Assembly: GCF_036639235.1 (NCBI RefSeq)
Contig: NZ_JAVWJB010000009.1
Coordinates: 1-64,000, forward strand
DNA length: 64,000 bases
Source of the DNA: Clostridium_AB sp036639235
Lineage (GTDB): Bacteria; Bacillota; Clostridia; Clostridiales; Caloramatoraceae
Direction: 5' to 3'
The notes under the pieces are model-generated. The model was not told the DNA's origin, did no database searches, and worked only from the letters and a program-made list of their open reading frames with translations. Below are positions 17,789-26,920 of this stretch, one piece after another. Each line of letters opens with the position of its first letter. Position 1 is the stretch's first letter. The translations under genes were made by a program, and so were the position numbers.

Positions 17789-18914
17789 TGGACTACTTTC
17801 ACAAGAGGAAATTGACGCTCTATTAGGCGGAGATTCCTCGGTTAGTAAGGAAGATGCGAAAGCTGCTGAATCAACTTCTAGTGATGTAATAAAAGAAAGT
17901 GATAAAGATTTACTTGGTGAAATAGGGAATATATCTATGGGATCAGCATCCACAGCCCTATCAACAATATTAAGTAAGAAGGTTAATATTACTACACCTA
18001 AGGTATCATTAATAAGTATTAACTCAATTAAAGAGAATATGCAGGTTCCAATGGTTGCCCTTGAAGTTCTATATACGGAAGGGTTAACAGGAGCGAATCT
18101 TTTAATAATGAAAATAACAGATGCAGCTGTTATTGCAAGTTTAATGATGGGGTCAGACGGCAATATTGAAGAGCCTGTAGAACTTACAGAACTTGAGCTA
18201 AGTGCAGTTGCTGAGGCTATGAACCAAATGATAGGTTCATCAGCAACATCTCTTTCAACAATGCTTGGATTCCCAGTTAATATATCTCCTCCAACATCAA
18301 GGGTTTGGAGATCAGCAAATGATAACTTAGCAGAACATGTTGATGAAAATGAGGAAATTGTTAAGATAGCATTTAGATTAACTATTGAAGAACATGTTGA
18401 TAGTGAAATAATGCTGATACTTAGACTTGATACTGCAAATTCAATTATTAACACGATGACAGGTGGTTCAAGTGAGCCAGAGCCAGAGATTGCTTTAGAG
18501 CCGGTTATAGAGCCAGTGCAAGAAGCAGCAGCATCTCGAGCTCCTGTACAGGCTCCAAGGGTAGATATGCCTGTTTCAAATTCAATTAACCGTGATGCAC
18601 CTGTTCAAAGAGCAGAGTTTGCACCACTTCAAGCAATAGAGACCCATGATACTAAAAATATTGATCTTATACTAGATGTTCCACTTGAGATTTCAGTAGT
18701 TCTTGGAAGATGTAAGAGAACTATTCAGGAAATACTTGATCTTGGAACAGGTTCATTAATAGAACTTGATAAGTTAACTGAAGAACCTGTAGAGATTTTG
18801 GTAAATGGTAAAAGGGTAGCACTTGGAGAAGTAGTTGTAATAGATGAAAACTTCGGTGTGAGAATAACAAATATAATTAATAGTGTAGATAGAGTAAAGA
18901 GTTTACAGGATTAG
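17781..18914 (+). CDS. fliY: Flagellar motor switch phosphatase FliY (CheC-like plus FliN)
   Basis: C-ring component that also dephosphorylates CheY-P, as in Bacillus. The N-terminal LLSQEEIDALLGGDS echoes the FliM CheY-binding motif. A CheC-like middle domain has two phosphatase signatures (LLGEIGNISMGSASTALS and VAEAMNQMIGSSATSLS). A Pro/Glu/Ala-rich linker (about 235-290) leads to the C-terminal FliN/SpoA domain (DVPLEISVVLGRCKRTIQEI). I start at the ATG at 17781, giving MNDGLLSQ; the ATG at 17769 would add four residues. 377 residues. The last gene of block A; its stop lies inside the terminator. Confidence 0.95.
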   Translation: MNDGLLSQEEIDALLGGDSSVSKEDAKAAESTSSDVIKESDKDLLGEIGNISMGSASTALSTILSKKVNITTPKVSLISINSIKENMQVPMVALEVLYTEGLTGANLLIMKITDAAVIASLMMGSDGNIEEPVELTELELSAVAEAMNQMIGSSATSLSTMLGFPVNISPPTSRVWRSANDNLAEHVDENEEIVKIAFRLTIEEHVDSEIMLILRLDTANSIINTMTGGSSEPEPEIALEPVIEPVQEAAASRAPVQAPRVDMPVSNSINRDAPVQRAEFAPLQAIETHDTKNIDLILDVPLEISVVLGRCKRTIQEILDLGTGSLIELDKLTEEPVEILVNGKRVALGEVVVIDENFGVRITNIINSVDRVKSLQD

Positions 18915-18930
18915 CCTGTAGACTCTTTTA
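18898..18930 (+). terminator. Terminator overlapping the end of fliY
   Basis: AGAGTTTACAGG (18898-18909) pairs with CCTGTAGACTCT (18915-18926) with one T-G pair, loop ATTAG, then TTTTA. The fliY stop codon (18912-18914) sits in the loop. The short T tract suggests some read-through. Confidence 0.7.
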
Positions 18931-18957
18931 CATTTTGAATTATTATTACTTTAGGGT

Positions 18958-18983
18958 TAACTAATACATGATTTATTCGATAT
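18958..18983 (+). promoter_or_regulatory. Sigma-28 (FliA)-type promoter before flgM
   Basis: TAAC (18958-18961), a 14-base gap, then TTCGATAT (18976-18983), close to the Bacillus sigma-D pattern TAAA-N14-16-GCCGATAT. It lies 38 bases before the flgM start and just after the block A terminator, where a late flagellar promoter is expected. FliA itself is encoded at 45699. Confidence 0.65.
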
Positions 18984-19020
18984 AATAAGTAGGTTAAAGG
19001 TTTGTAAAGGAGTGCTTGAA

Positions 19021-19296
19021 ATGAAAATTGAAGGTAAGAATAACGTTGTTATAAATGCATATTTTAATAGTGCAAATAATATTAAAGCTAATAAAGTAAA
19101 CGTTGCAGGAAATGATAGAATTGAAATTTCATCAGCGGGGAAAGAAATTTCAAAGTTTATTGAAGAGTATAAAGATATTGAATTAGTAAATGACAGAATA
19201 TATGAAATTAAAGATAAAGTAAAAAACGGAACATATAAGGTTGCTAGTGAAGACCTTGCAAAGGCTATTATAAAGGATATAAAAAGAGGTGTATAG
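19021..19296 (+). CDS. flgM: Anti-sigma-28 factor FlgM
   Basis: Holds FliA inactive until the hook-basal body is finished and FlgM can be exported. The 91-residue protein shows the FlgM pattern: a loose N-terminal half (NNIKANKVNVAGNDRIEISS) and a helical sigma-binding C-terminal half (NDRIYEIKDKVKNGTYKVAS, then EDLAKAIIKDI). The ATG at 19021 is placed 8 bases after AAGGAG; the GTG at 19012 overlaps that element. First gene of block B and probably autoregulated through the sigma-28-type promoter upstream. Confidence 0.92.
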   Translation: MKIEGKNNVVINAYFNSANNIKANKVNVAGNDRIEISSAGKEISKFIEEYKDIELVNDRIYEIKDKVKNGTYKVASEDLAKAIIKDIKRGV

Positions 19297-19737
19297 ATGG
19301 AGATAACTTTAAGTGAAATATATAAGTATCTTTTAGAGTCCTTTAAGGAATTAGAGTCAATTCTAAGTGAGGAAAGGGATATTCTTATTAATAATAAGAG
19401 TGATGACCTTTTAAGAATTGTAGAAGAAAAAAGAGTAGTAATTAAGAAAATATCTCTGTTGGAAGAAAAAAGACTTACGTTAAAGGGAGATATGGAAATA
19501 GACGATATAATTGAAAAGGGACATATATCAAGTGAGGATGTAGAATCTCTTAAGAAGATATGCAGTAGCATTAAGGAAAAAAACGTGACAAATAATATAT
19601 TAACTAAACAATCACTACATTATATAAGAGCTATTAAGTTCGCATTAACACCAAATCAAAATAGAGTTACAACTTATGGGAATCAGGGGAAAATTGGAGA
19701 AGGTCAGTCTGATTCTATTTTTTCCACAAAATTATAG
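19297..19737 (+). CDS. flgN: FlgN-family export chaperone
   Basis: A 146-residue, almost fully helical, charged protein (LSEIYKYLLESFKELESILS, then EERDILINNKSDDLLRIVEE) of the size and heptad character of FlgN, the cytoplasmic chaperone for the hook-junction proteins FlgK and FlgL. It starts directly after the flgM stop with AGAGGTG as ribosome binding site, and flgK and flgL follow. The assignment rests on weak FlgN sequence features plus strong gene-order support. Confidence 0.8.
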   Translation: MEITLSEIYKYLLESFKELESILSEERDILINNKSDDLLRIVEEKRVVIKKISLLEEKRLTLKGDMEIDDIIEKGHISSEDVESLKKICSSIKEKNVTNNILTKQSLHYIRAIKFALTPNQNRVTTYGNQGKIGEGQSDSIFSTKL

Positions 19738-19751
19738 GCGGTGATATATAA

Positions 19752-21545
19752 ATGAGCGGATTATTTTATACATTTAATATTGCAAAGCGAGGTATGTCTG
19801 CACAGCAAACATCATTACATGTAGTTTCGCATAATGTATCAAATCTTAATACTTATGGTTATTCTAAACAAAGGGCGGTTCATAGTACAACTCAGCCGTA
19901 TCCAATGCCAGGGCTTAACTCACCAGTTGGAGCAGGTCAACTTGGAACAGGAGTTGAGATATCAGAGATTACAAGAGCTAGAGACCAATTTATAGATAGC
20001 TCAATTAGGCGTGAAACATCAAGCCTTTATAAGTATGGAGCTAAGGATCAATTTCTTAATTCTATTGAAGGTATTATAAATGAGCCAGGAGATACAGGAC
20101 TTTCTAATACTTTGACAAAATTTTGGGATGCATGGCAAGGTCTTGCTACTCATCCTGAAAATGCATCTAGTAGAAAGTTAGTAATTAGTAATGCAAATGC
20201 TTTGGCAGATAGTTTTAGACAAACTTATAATCAACTTGAGGAGCTTGAAAAGGAACTTGCGCAGCTTCAAAGGGATCATATATATGAAGTTAATTCTCTG
20301 CTTAAACAAATAGCAGATGTTAATGACCAGATTAAGAAGGTTACTATTAGTGGTCAAATGCCAAATGACTTAATGGATAGACGAGATGTTTTACTAGATA
20401 AACTATCAGAAAATATTAACTTTAAGATTGAGCATGGAGATCATAATAGTGTAAGAATTATTACAACAGATGGGTCAGGTAATGAAAAGTATCTAGTGAC
20501 AGATGGTAGGGTAATTAATGGTATTGCAAGTATTGATGATGTTAACTTTACTATGAAGGATAAGGATGGAAAGGATGTAAAATTTGATAAGGCTGACTTT
20601 CCATTATCAATAGATTCTAAAGCTGCTGGAACCTTCCCAATAAATATGGAACTTAAGGTTTATATAGATGGAGATCTTAATAGACCATCATCAAAAAATA
20701 TTGTAATTAATGATGTTAATGACCTTAAGAAATATTTTAATGTTGAGGTTGAAGGTGATAAGGTTAGAATAGATTCTATTAAAAATGGTAATCTACTATA
20801 TAACAGTAGTACTTTAGATAAAGATAAAGCTATACAAGATGCGGAATCATTTGACTTTACGAATGGAGCTATTAAGGGACTTGAAGATCAAAAACTTGAA
20901 ATAGCAGATTATAAAAATCAGCTTAACAATATGTCAAGAACAATTGCAATTGCTATTAATGCTATACATACAGATGGTAAGGAAACAGGAACTGAACCTT
21001 TCATCAATTTCTTTGATGATGTTATAGGATCAGATCATCCTGCAAAATCTTTAAAAGTTAACGAGTCTTTGGTCAATGATCCAAGTAAGATTAATGCAGG
21101 AGGTACTATGGTAGATCCCTTATCAGGTGATAGTGCAAGAGCTAAGAGAATTGCAGAACTTCGTAATATGAGACTTGATCTTGATAAAATCAGAACACAG
21201 GAAGATTTTATTAAACAGGCATATGGTGATGCTTATGATGTAACTACAGGTAATCTTGCTACAGATGATTTTATTCAAAGTAATAAGGGTGATACAATTG
21301 ACACTTACTATAAGGGAATGATTGCACAACTTGGAACAAGTGGGCAGGAAGCGAAGAGAGTTGTAGAAAATCAAAAGAATCTAATTCTTCAACTTGATAT
21401 ACAAAAGCAGTCAGTTTCAGGGGTATCTATGGATGAGGAAATGATAGATATGCTTCAATTCCAAAGAGGATATCAGGCAAATGCTAAGATGATTAATGTA
21501 GTTGATGAACTATTAGACTTAGTAGTTAACGGATTAATTAGATAG
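19752..21545 (+). CDS. flgK: Flagellar hook-associated protein 1 FlgK
   Basis: First hook-filament junction protein, exported by the flagellar apparatus. The N-terminal rod-type heptad region (FNIAKRGMSAQQTSLHVVSH, then NVSNLNTYGYSKQR) and the C-terminal region (VSMDEEMIDMLQFQRGYQAN, ending VDELLDLVVNGL) frame a variable middle. 597 residues, slightly longer than B. subtilis FlgK, the excess being in the middle domain. ATG at 19752 after GGTGAT. Confidence 0.96.
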   Translation: MSGLFYTFNIAKRGMSAQQTSLHVVSHNVSNLNTYGYSKQRAVHSTTQPYPMPGLNSPVGAGQLGTGVEISEITRARDQFIDSSIRRETSSLYKYGAKDQFLNSIEGIINEPGDTGLSNTLTKFWDAWQGLATHPENASSRKLVISNANALADSFRQTYNQLEELEKELAQLQRDHIYEVNSLLKQIADVNDQIKKVTISGQMPNDLMDRRDVLLDKLSENINFKIEHGDHNSVRIITTDGSGNEKYLVTDGRVINGIASIDDVNFTMKDKDGKDVKFDKADFPLSIDSKAAGTFPINMELKVYIDGDLNRPSSKNIVINDVNDLKKYFNVEVEGDKVRIDSIKNGNLLYNSSTLDKDKAIQDAESFDFTNGAIKGLEDQKLEIADYKNQLNNMSRTIAIAINAIHTDGKETGTEPFINFFDDVIGSDHPAKSLKVNESLVNDPSKINAGGTMVDPLSGDSARAKRIAELRNMRLDLDKIRTQEDFIKQAYGDAYDVTTGNLATDDFIQSNKGDTIDTYYKGMIAQLGTSGQEAKRVVENQKNLILQLDIQKQSVSGVSMDEEMIDMLQFQRGYQANAKMINVVDELLDLVVNGLIR

Positions 21546-21558
21546 GGATGGTGATAAT

Positions 21559-22524
21559 ATGAGAGTAACTAATAGGGTTATGATTAATAACTATCTTCAT
21601 AACTTAAGTAGAAACCAGCAGGCAATGGGAAAGCTTCAGATGCAGCTTTCAACAGGACATAAGGTATCAAGACCATCTGATGACCCGTTTGTTGTAACGA
21701 GAACAATGGAGCTTAAGTCATCGATTGCAGCTAATGAGAGATATAAGCAAAACATTGAAGAGGCTAGAGGATGGACAGATACTCAGGAAATGGCACTTGG
21801 TCAGATGAATGATGTACTTCACAAGGTTCGAGAATTAACTGTACAAGCATCAAATGATGGAGCTTTAAGTGATGCAGATAAAAAGGCAATATCAACTCAG
21901 CTTCAACAGCTTAAGGAGCAGCTAGTTGAAATAGGTAATACATCATATGATGGTAGATACGTATTCTCAGGTCAGAAAACCACAGAAAAACCATTTGAAA
22001 TATTTAATGACCCTACTAATGCGGCAAACCCTAATAATGGTAAGGTTGTTTATAAAGGTTCCAATGCAGGTCTTGATAAGGAGCTTGCGCCAGGAGTTAG
22101 CCTTGATATAGGTATAGCTGGTTCAGAACTTTTTAAGGATAAGTATACAAGTAATACCCCGAATCCACCAACACCTCCAAATCCATTTGTTGATAATGTA
22201 GGTATTTTTTCAACAATAGATGAGTTAATTAACTCAATTGAAAACGGTGGAGACACAAGTGCCTTACTTGGGAAACTTGATGAGAATATAGAAAATATTA
22301 CTACTATTAGAGGTGCATCAGGGGCTAGGCAAAATAGACTTGAGGATATGCATGCTAAAAATGAATCAGAAACATTTAATATGACGACACTTCTTTCTAA
22401 AACATATGATATAGACGTAGCAGAAAAGTATATGGAAGCTAAGGTTATGGAATCTGTGTTCCAGGCTTCCTTAAATGTTGGTGCAATGGTAATGCAGCCA
22501 AGTATACTAGATTTTTTAAGATAG
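21559..22524 (+). CDS. flgL: Flagellar hook-associated protein 3 FlgL
   Basis: Second junction protein, placed between FlgK and flagellin. The flagellin-like N-terminus (MRVTNRVMINNYLHNLSRNQ, then LQMQLSTGHKVSRPSDDP) and C-terminus (YMEAKVMESVFQASLNVGAM) are intact. A short Asn/Pro-rich loop (NTPNPPTPPNPF, about 197-208) lies in the middle domain. 321 residues. ATG at 21559 after GGTGAT. Confidence 0.95.
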   Translation: MRVTNRVMINNYLHNLSRNQQAMGKLQMQLSTGHKVSRPSDDPFVVTRTMELKSSIAANERYKQNIEEARGWTDTQEMALGQMNDVLHKVRELTVQASNDGALSDADKKAISTQLQQLKEQLVEIGNTSYDGRYVFSGQKTTEKPFEIFNDPTNAANPNNGKVVYKGSNAGLDKELAPGVSLDIGIAGSELFKDKYTSNTPNPPTPPNPFVDNVGIFSTIDELINSIENGGDTSALLGKLDENIENITTIRGASGARQNRLEDMHAKNESETFNMTTLLSKTYDIDVAEKYMEAKVMESVFQASLNVGAMVMQPSILDFLR

Positions 22525-22534
22525 GAAGATTGAT

Positions 22535-22954
22535 ATGATAATAAAAACAAAGTTTTTTGGAGAAGTAGAAATAGAAGATAACCTTTTATTAAAGTTTAAA
22601 GAAGGTATACCTGGGTTTGACTCATATAAGGAATATGCAATTATAGATGTTGAAGATAAAAAGTTTAAATGTCTTCAATCACTAGATAAGGAAGAGTTAT
22701 GTTTAATTCTAGTTTCACCTTGGGATTATTTCGAGGATTATGAAATTGATCTTGATGATATAGATGTAAAAAGACTTGGAATCGAAACTCAAAATGATGT
22801 ATTAGTTTTAAATATAGTTACTGTAAGAGAAAATATTATTTCAGCAAATCTATTAGCACCTATAATAGTAAACATTAAAAATAGAGAATCTGCACAGATT
22901 GTAATGAACACCAATAAATATAGTATAAGAGAGAAAATAGAATGCTTGTACTAA
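22535..22954 (+). CDS. fliW: Flagellar assembly factor FliW
   Basis: Binds flagellin and the RNA-binding protein CsrA, linking flagellin translation to its export. Family pattern IKTKFFGEVEIEDNLLLKFK, GIPGFDSYKEYAIID and the C-terminal LLAPIIVNIKNRESAQIV are present. 139 residues. Its last 13 bases overlap csrA in another frame, the usual fliW-csrA arrangement. The flagellin target gene is not in this window. Confidence 0.95.
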   Translation: MIIKTKFFGEVEIEDNLLLKFKEGIPGFDSYKEYAIIDVEDKKFKCLQSLDKEELCLILVSPWDYFEDYEIDLDDIDVKRLGIETQNDVLVLNIVTVRENIISANLLAPIIVNIKNRESAQIVMNTNKYSIREKIECLY

Positions 22955-23154
22955 AAAGAAAAATAGGTGAATCATTAATAATAGGTGATAATATTGAAAT
23001 TAATGTTGAGGAGATTGCAGGAGGATATGTAAAACTATCTATAAATGCACCTAAGGACATGAAAATAGTCAGAAGAGAACTTTTAAAGGAAATTGAAGAG
23101 GAAAATATAGAATCAATTAAAAACCTTGATTCAATAATACTTTCAAAGGAGTAG
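22942..23154 (+). CDS. csrA: Translational regulator CsrA
   Basis: Small dimeric RNA-binding protein that blocks ribosome access to GGA-containing leaders such as the flagellin mRNA, and is itself held by FliW. MLVLKRKIGESLIIGDNIEI is the canonical start, and the C-terminal part keeps the helix (APKDMKIVRRELLKEI). 70 residues. It begins inside fliW (13-base overlap) with only a weak ribosome binding site, so translation is probably coupled to fliW. Confidence 0.97.
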   Translation: MLVLKRKIGESLIIGDNIEINVEEIAGGYVKLSINAPKDMKIVRRELLKEIEEENIESIKNLDSIILSKE

Positions 23155-23160
23155 ATTATT

Positions 23161-25401
23161 ATGGTTATGAGAATAGGTGGACTTGCAACTGGTCTTGATA
23201 CAGATTCTGTTATAAAGCAGATGCTTATGAAGGACCAGGAAAAGGTAGACAAGGTAAAGGGAGAAAAGCAGGTCCTTCAATGGAAGCAGGAAATATATAG
23301 AGATGTAATTGGAAACATAAATAAATTCAAATCAAAGTATTTTGATGTACTTAATAAGGGAAGTTTTGCACTTAGTCCAGATTTTTTCTCAAGTTTGACT
23401 AGTAAGGTAGTTGGAGATAGCTACGGACTTGTTAATATTAAGCCAACTAATACTGCAAAGCCAGGTAGATATGAGGTAACAGTTAATCAAAATGCTACAG
23501 GTGCAAAGGCTGAGTCAACGTTAACTACGTTAACAGGTGGTAAAGTTAGTAATACTACAAAGCTTAGTGAAATTGGTGATGTTGGAGATGGTAAGCTTAA
23601 CATTAAGTATGGGAATAATGCAGAGGTTACAATTAATGTTGATGCTAACACAACAGTTGGTGATTTAGTTAAGAAAATTAATTCAGATCCAGCCCTTAAG
23701 GGTAAAGTGTCAGCAAACTTTAGTGAGATTTCAGGTAAGATAGCTATAGAAACTGTTGACACAGGGGTAAACCAAAAGTTATCAATATCAGGTGGTGCTA
23801 TTGGCGCCCTTAAGATGACAGGTGGTGCGAATGGAACAATTAACTCAACAGCTAAGGATGTTTTAACACATTCTCTTTCAAGCGGTGTACTTAAGATTAA
23901 TGGGAATTTGGCTACGGGAGCTAATACCTTAGCCGATCTTGGTATTACGGGACCTATTAAAGTGCAGCTAGCTGATGGAAGCTTGAAAGAAATTCCAAAC
24001 ACTACAACACTTAGTGGTATGGCGGATCTTACTAAACCAGGTGGTCCACTAGAGAATACTGGTATAACTGCAAGCTATAATGAAACAACAGGAAAATTAT
24101 CATTTATTAATACTGAAGGTAAACCTTCTTTTAAGGTAGTTGGGAGTAACGATGATCTTAAAAAGCTAGGACTTGTTTCAGGTGCTGAAACTGAGGTTAC
24201 AAGTACGGGGACAAAAACTTCTACAAGATACGATTTAGGAATTACCCCAAGTAATAATATTACGCAGGTTAGTATTAATGGTAAAGCTGTAACATTACCA
24301 GCCTTTGATGGAGTGGATATAAATGTATATGCAGCATCATTAAATGAAGCTGCAGGAGCATTAAATGGAACAGGTGTTACTGCTGAAGTTGTTGATGGTA
24401 AGATGGTTTTAACATCTAAAACTGCATTTAGCATGTCAGGAACATCAGCTGATCTTGCGAATATAGGTTATTCAAATTTAGTTGGTATAACTGGTGGTAA
24501 AAATGCTGAGGTATCAATAACATTACCAGATGGTACTAAAAGTACTATAGTGAATGAAAAGAATATATTTACAATAGATGGACTAACATTCGATATTAAG
24601 GGAATGGATCCATCTAAAAAGATAGTATTTAACATAGAGTCTGATGTTGATAAGGCAATGGACAATATTAAGGGGTTTGTTAAGGACTATAATGACATGA
24701 TAGATAGTATAGCTTCTAAGATATATCAAAAGAAGCAATACACATATAAGCCTTTAACAGAAGAACAGAAAAAGGATATGTCAGAGGAAGAAATTAAAAA
24801 TTGGGAAGAAAAGTGTAAGGAAGGAATTATTAAAAGTGATCCTTCACTTGAAAAAATGCTTTCAGAAATGAGACAAGCATTCTTCGCACCTGTAAGTGGA
24901 GTTAATATATCACTTAAGGATATAGGACTTTCAACATCAAGTGACTATACACAAAGAGGAAAAATAGAGATAGATGAAGGAAAGCTTAGACAGGCTTTAA
25001 TGGAAAAACCAGATGATGTTGCAGCACTTTTCACTAAGGATAATGCAGCAACTCCCTATGATAAGGATAAGGGATATGCAGGTAATGCAAATAGAAGAGA
25101 TAATGTAGGAATTTTCCAAAGGTTAAATGATATTGTTGAGGATTCTATAAGAGTTACAAGAAATACTAACGGTAAAAAAGGTAGCCTTATAGAAATAGCA
25201 GGTATTAAAGGTGATAGCTCCGACTTTAAAAACTCAATTGCGGATAGGGTTAAATCTAAGGATGATATGCTAAGAGAGCTTGTTCGTAAGATGGGAGATA
25301 AGGAAAAGAGGCTTTATGCTAAGTTTTCTAGACTTGAAACAATGATGAATAACTATAATTCTCAAACATCATGGCTTCAACAACAGATAGGTGGTATGTA
25401 A
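23161..25401 (+). CDS. fliD: Flagellar filament cap protein FliD
   Basis: Filament cap that folds exported flagellin. FliD N-terminus (MRIGGLATGLDTDSVIKQML, then KDQEKVDKVKGEKQVLQWKQ) and C-terminal coiled coil (SRLETMMNNYNSQTSWLQQQ) are intact. At 746 residues it is clearly longer than B. subtilis FliD (about 500). The extra part is a run of repeated beta-rich hook_IN-like units in the middle (VNQNATGAKAEST, ITPSNNITQVSINGK). The surface-exposed middle domain is commonly variable. The ATG at 23161 follows an AAGGAG that overlaps the csrA stop. Confidence 0.93.
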   Translation: MVMRIGGLATGLDTDSVIKQMLMKDQEKVDKVKGEKQVLQWKQEIYRDVIGNINKFKSKYFDVLNKGSFALSPDFFSSLTSKVVGDSYGLVNIKPTNTAKPGRYEVTVNQNATGAKAESTLTTLTGGKVSNTTKLSEIGDVGDGKLNIKYGNNAEVTINVDANTTVGDLVKKINSDPALKGKVSANFSEISGKIAIETVDTGVNQKLSISGGAIGALKMTGGANGTINSTAKDVLTHSLSSGVLKINGNLATGANTLADLGITGPIKVQLADGSLKEIPNTTTLSGMADLTKPGGPLENTGITASYNETTGKLSFINTEGKPSFKVVGSNDDLKKLGLVSGAETEVTSTGTKTSTRYDLGITPSNNITQVSINGKAVTLPAFDGVDINVYAASLNEAAGALNGTGVTAEVVDGKMVLTSKTAFSMSGTSADLANIGYSNLVGITGGKNAEVSITLPDGTKSTIVNEKNIFTIDGLTFDIKGMDPSKKIVFNIESDVDKAMDNIKGFVKDYNDMIDSIASKIYQKKQYTYKPLTEEQKKDMSEEEIKNWEEKCKEGIIKSDPSLEKMLSEMRQAFFAPVSGVNISLKDIGLSTSSDYTQRGKIEIDEGKLRQALMEKPDDVAALFTKDNAATPYDKDKGYAGNANRRDNVGIFQRLNDIVEDSIRVTRNTNGKKGSLIEIAGIKGDSSDFKNSIADRVKSKDDMLRELVRKMGDKEKRLYAKFSRLETMMNNYNSQTSWLQQQIGGM

Positions 25402-25404
25402 TAG

Positions 25405-25776
25405 GTGGACTTACTTAAGAAGTATTTAAGAGAATATCTTAATATAACACAAAGTATTAATAGCTTACTTGAAGCTGATATAGAGGAGCATCTAGATAAG
25501 CTAGATAGCTTAATTGAGAGTAGAGAAAATATTAAAGAAGAAATAAATAAATTAGCTTTTACAAAGGAAGAATTTAAGTCAATAGTTGATGAAATAGGTT
25601 TAATAGATGAAGATGAAAAAATGGGAGTTCTTTTAAGTAGTAATTTAGACTCTACAAAAGGGGAAATAGAGACTAATAAAAAAGAGATGAATAACATTTC
25701 AAAGCAAAGAATAATAAGTAATAAGTATATGAATTTTAATCCAATTGATCCTGTTTTTTTAAGTAAAAAATACTAG
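25405..25776 (+). CDS. FliT-like small helical flagellar protein
   Basis: A 123-residue, mostly helical acidic protein (LKKYLREYLNITQSINSLLE, then DSLIESRENIKEEINKL) directly after fliD. FliT, the FliD export chaperone, is of similar size and always sits by fliD, so this is the likely role. Sequence support alone is weak. The C-terminus (YMNFNPIDPVFLSKKY) is less helical. GTG start at 25405 with AGGTGG upstream within the fliD end. Confidence 0.6.
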   Translation: MDLLKKYLREYLNITQSINSLLEADIEEHLDKLDSLIESRENIKEEINKLAFTKEEFKSIVDEIGLIDEDEKMGVLLSSNLDSTKGEIETNKKEMNNISKQRIISNKYMNFNPIDPVFLSKKY

Positions 25777-25827
25777 CTATAGGGGGGAATTACCCCGTAT
25801 AGCCTCTATATATACGGAGGTGTAAAG

Positions 25828-26154
25828 GTGGAAATTTCATCAGTATCTTGTAATCCTTCTTTTGATACGAAGCATTTTGAGAAAAATGTAGCTACTATTA
25901 AAGAAGAGATTGGAGAAGTTGTAAAAACGGATAAGAAAGATTTAGAAAATAAAATTGTTAAAGCTAACAAAATGATTAATAGTGACAAGACGCACCTAAA
26001 ATTTGAAATACATGAGAAAACACATGATGTAATGATAAAAATCATACAATCAGATACTGGAGAAGTTATAAGAGAACTTCCTCCAGAAAAGTTAGTAGAT
26101 ATGATTGCAAAAATTTGCGAAATGGCAGGACTATTTATAGATAAAAAGATATAG
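25828..26154 (+). CDS. flaG: FlaG-family protein
   Basis: A 108-residue protein with the FlaG C-terminal domain: LKFEIHEKTHDVMIKIIQSD, then the hallmark VIRELPPEKLVDMIAKI and a final GLFIDKKI. FlaG affects filament length and is usually found between fliD and fliS, as here. GTG start at 25828 after CGGAGGTG. Compare the next gene, which ends in a similar pattern. Confidence 0.85.
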   Translation: MEISSVSCNPSFDTKHFEKNVATIKEEIGEVVKTDKKDLENKIVKANKMINSDKTHLKFEIHEKTHDVMIKIIQSDTGEVIRELPPEKLVDMIAKICEMAGLFIDKKI

Positions 26155-26165
26155 GAGGATACCTG

Positions 26166-26522
26166 TTGGCTATAAATCTTTTTACCCTTGATTATTCTGA
26201 CCCTAATATAGTAAAAGTTATGCAGCAGAAAGCTATACAAACTGTTAAAAAGGGAACAGAGTCTCAAAGGCCTAATAATAGTAAAAAAGATAACAAAAGA
26301 GGATTTAGTAAAGATAAGCAAGAAATACATGGCAGGGAATTAGTACTAATATTTAATAAACTAGATTTAAAGTTTGAGTATATAATTGAAAAAGATAGAA
26401 TTTTAATAAGAGTCCTTGATAAGGATTATAACCTGATTTTAGAAGAGGTAATTGACAACCTTTATGATTTGTTATTATCAATTAAAAGGGATACAGGTAA
26501 AATAATTGACTTAAAAATTTAG
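26166..26522 (+). CDS. Possible FlaG-like paralogue between flaG and fliS
   Basis: A 118-residue protein with a basic, Asn/Lys-rich middle (about 35-58). Its C-terminal 55 residues (LKFEYIIEKDRILIRVLDKD, then IDNLYDLLLSIKRDTGKIID) align by eye with the end of the preceding FlaG: both begin LKFE, alternate hydrophobics the same way, carry I-x-E before a helix and end G-x-x-ID-x-KI. The RELPPEK motif of FlaG is missing. TTG start at 26166 after AGGAGG. It looks like a diverged tandem duplicate; its function is unknown. Confidence 0.6.
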   Translation: MAINLFTLDYSDPNIVKVMQQKAIQTVKKGTESQRPNNSKKDNKRGFSKDKQEIHGRELVLIFNKLDLKFEYIIEKDRILIRVLDKDYNLILEEVIDNLYDLLLSIKRDTGKIIDLKI

Positions 26523-26533
26523 AGGTGAAGTTA

Positions 26534-26911
26534 ATGAATAATACTAATGCATTAAACGCATATCAAAGTAATAGTGTAAATACTGCTTCAAAGGAGAAGT
26601 TGCTATTAATGCTTTTAGATGGACTTGTTAAATTTATGAAGCAAGGTATTTCTGGACTTGAAGAAGAAAATATTAAAAAGTCTAACGAAAATTTTAAAAA
26701 GGCACAAAGTATTTTACTAGAGCTTAAGTCAACACTTGACCTTAACAAGGGTGGAGAAATTGGAAGGTCATTAAATTTACTTTATGACTATATATATAGA
26801 AGAGCTGTAGAAGCTAATATAAAAAAAGATAAAGAAATAGCAGAAGAGGTATTAGAATTCTGTATAGAAATTAGAGAAACTTTTAATGAAGCTTATAAGA
26901 AATTAAAGCCA
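26534..26911 (+). CDS. fliS: Flagellin export chaperone FliS
   Basis: Binds flagellin in the cytoplasm and prevents early polymerisation. The four-helix FliS pattern is clear: NAYQSNSVNTASKEKLLLML, then LDGLVKFMKQGISGLEEENI and YDYIYRRAVEANIKKDKEIA. 126 residues starting from the ATG at 26534, which follows AGAGGTG; the GTG at 26525 lies inside that element. The stop codon TAA spans 26912-26914. Last gene of block B. Confidence 0.95.
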
Positions 26912-26920
26912 TAAATTATA

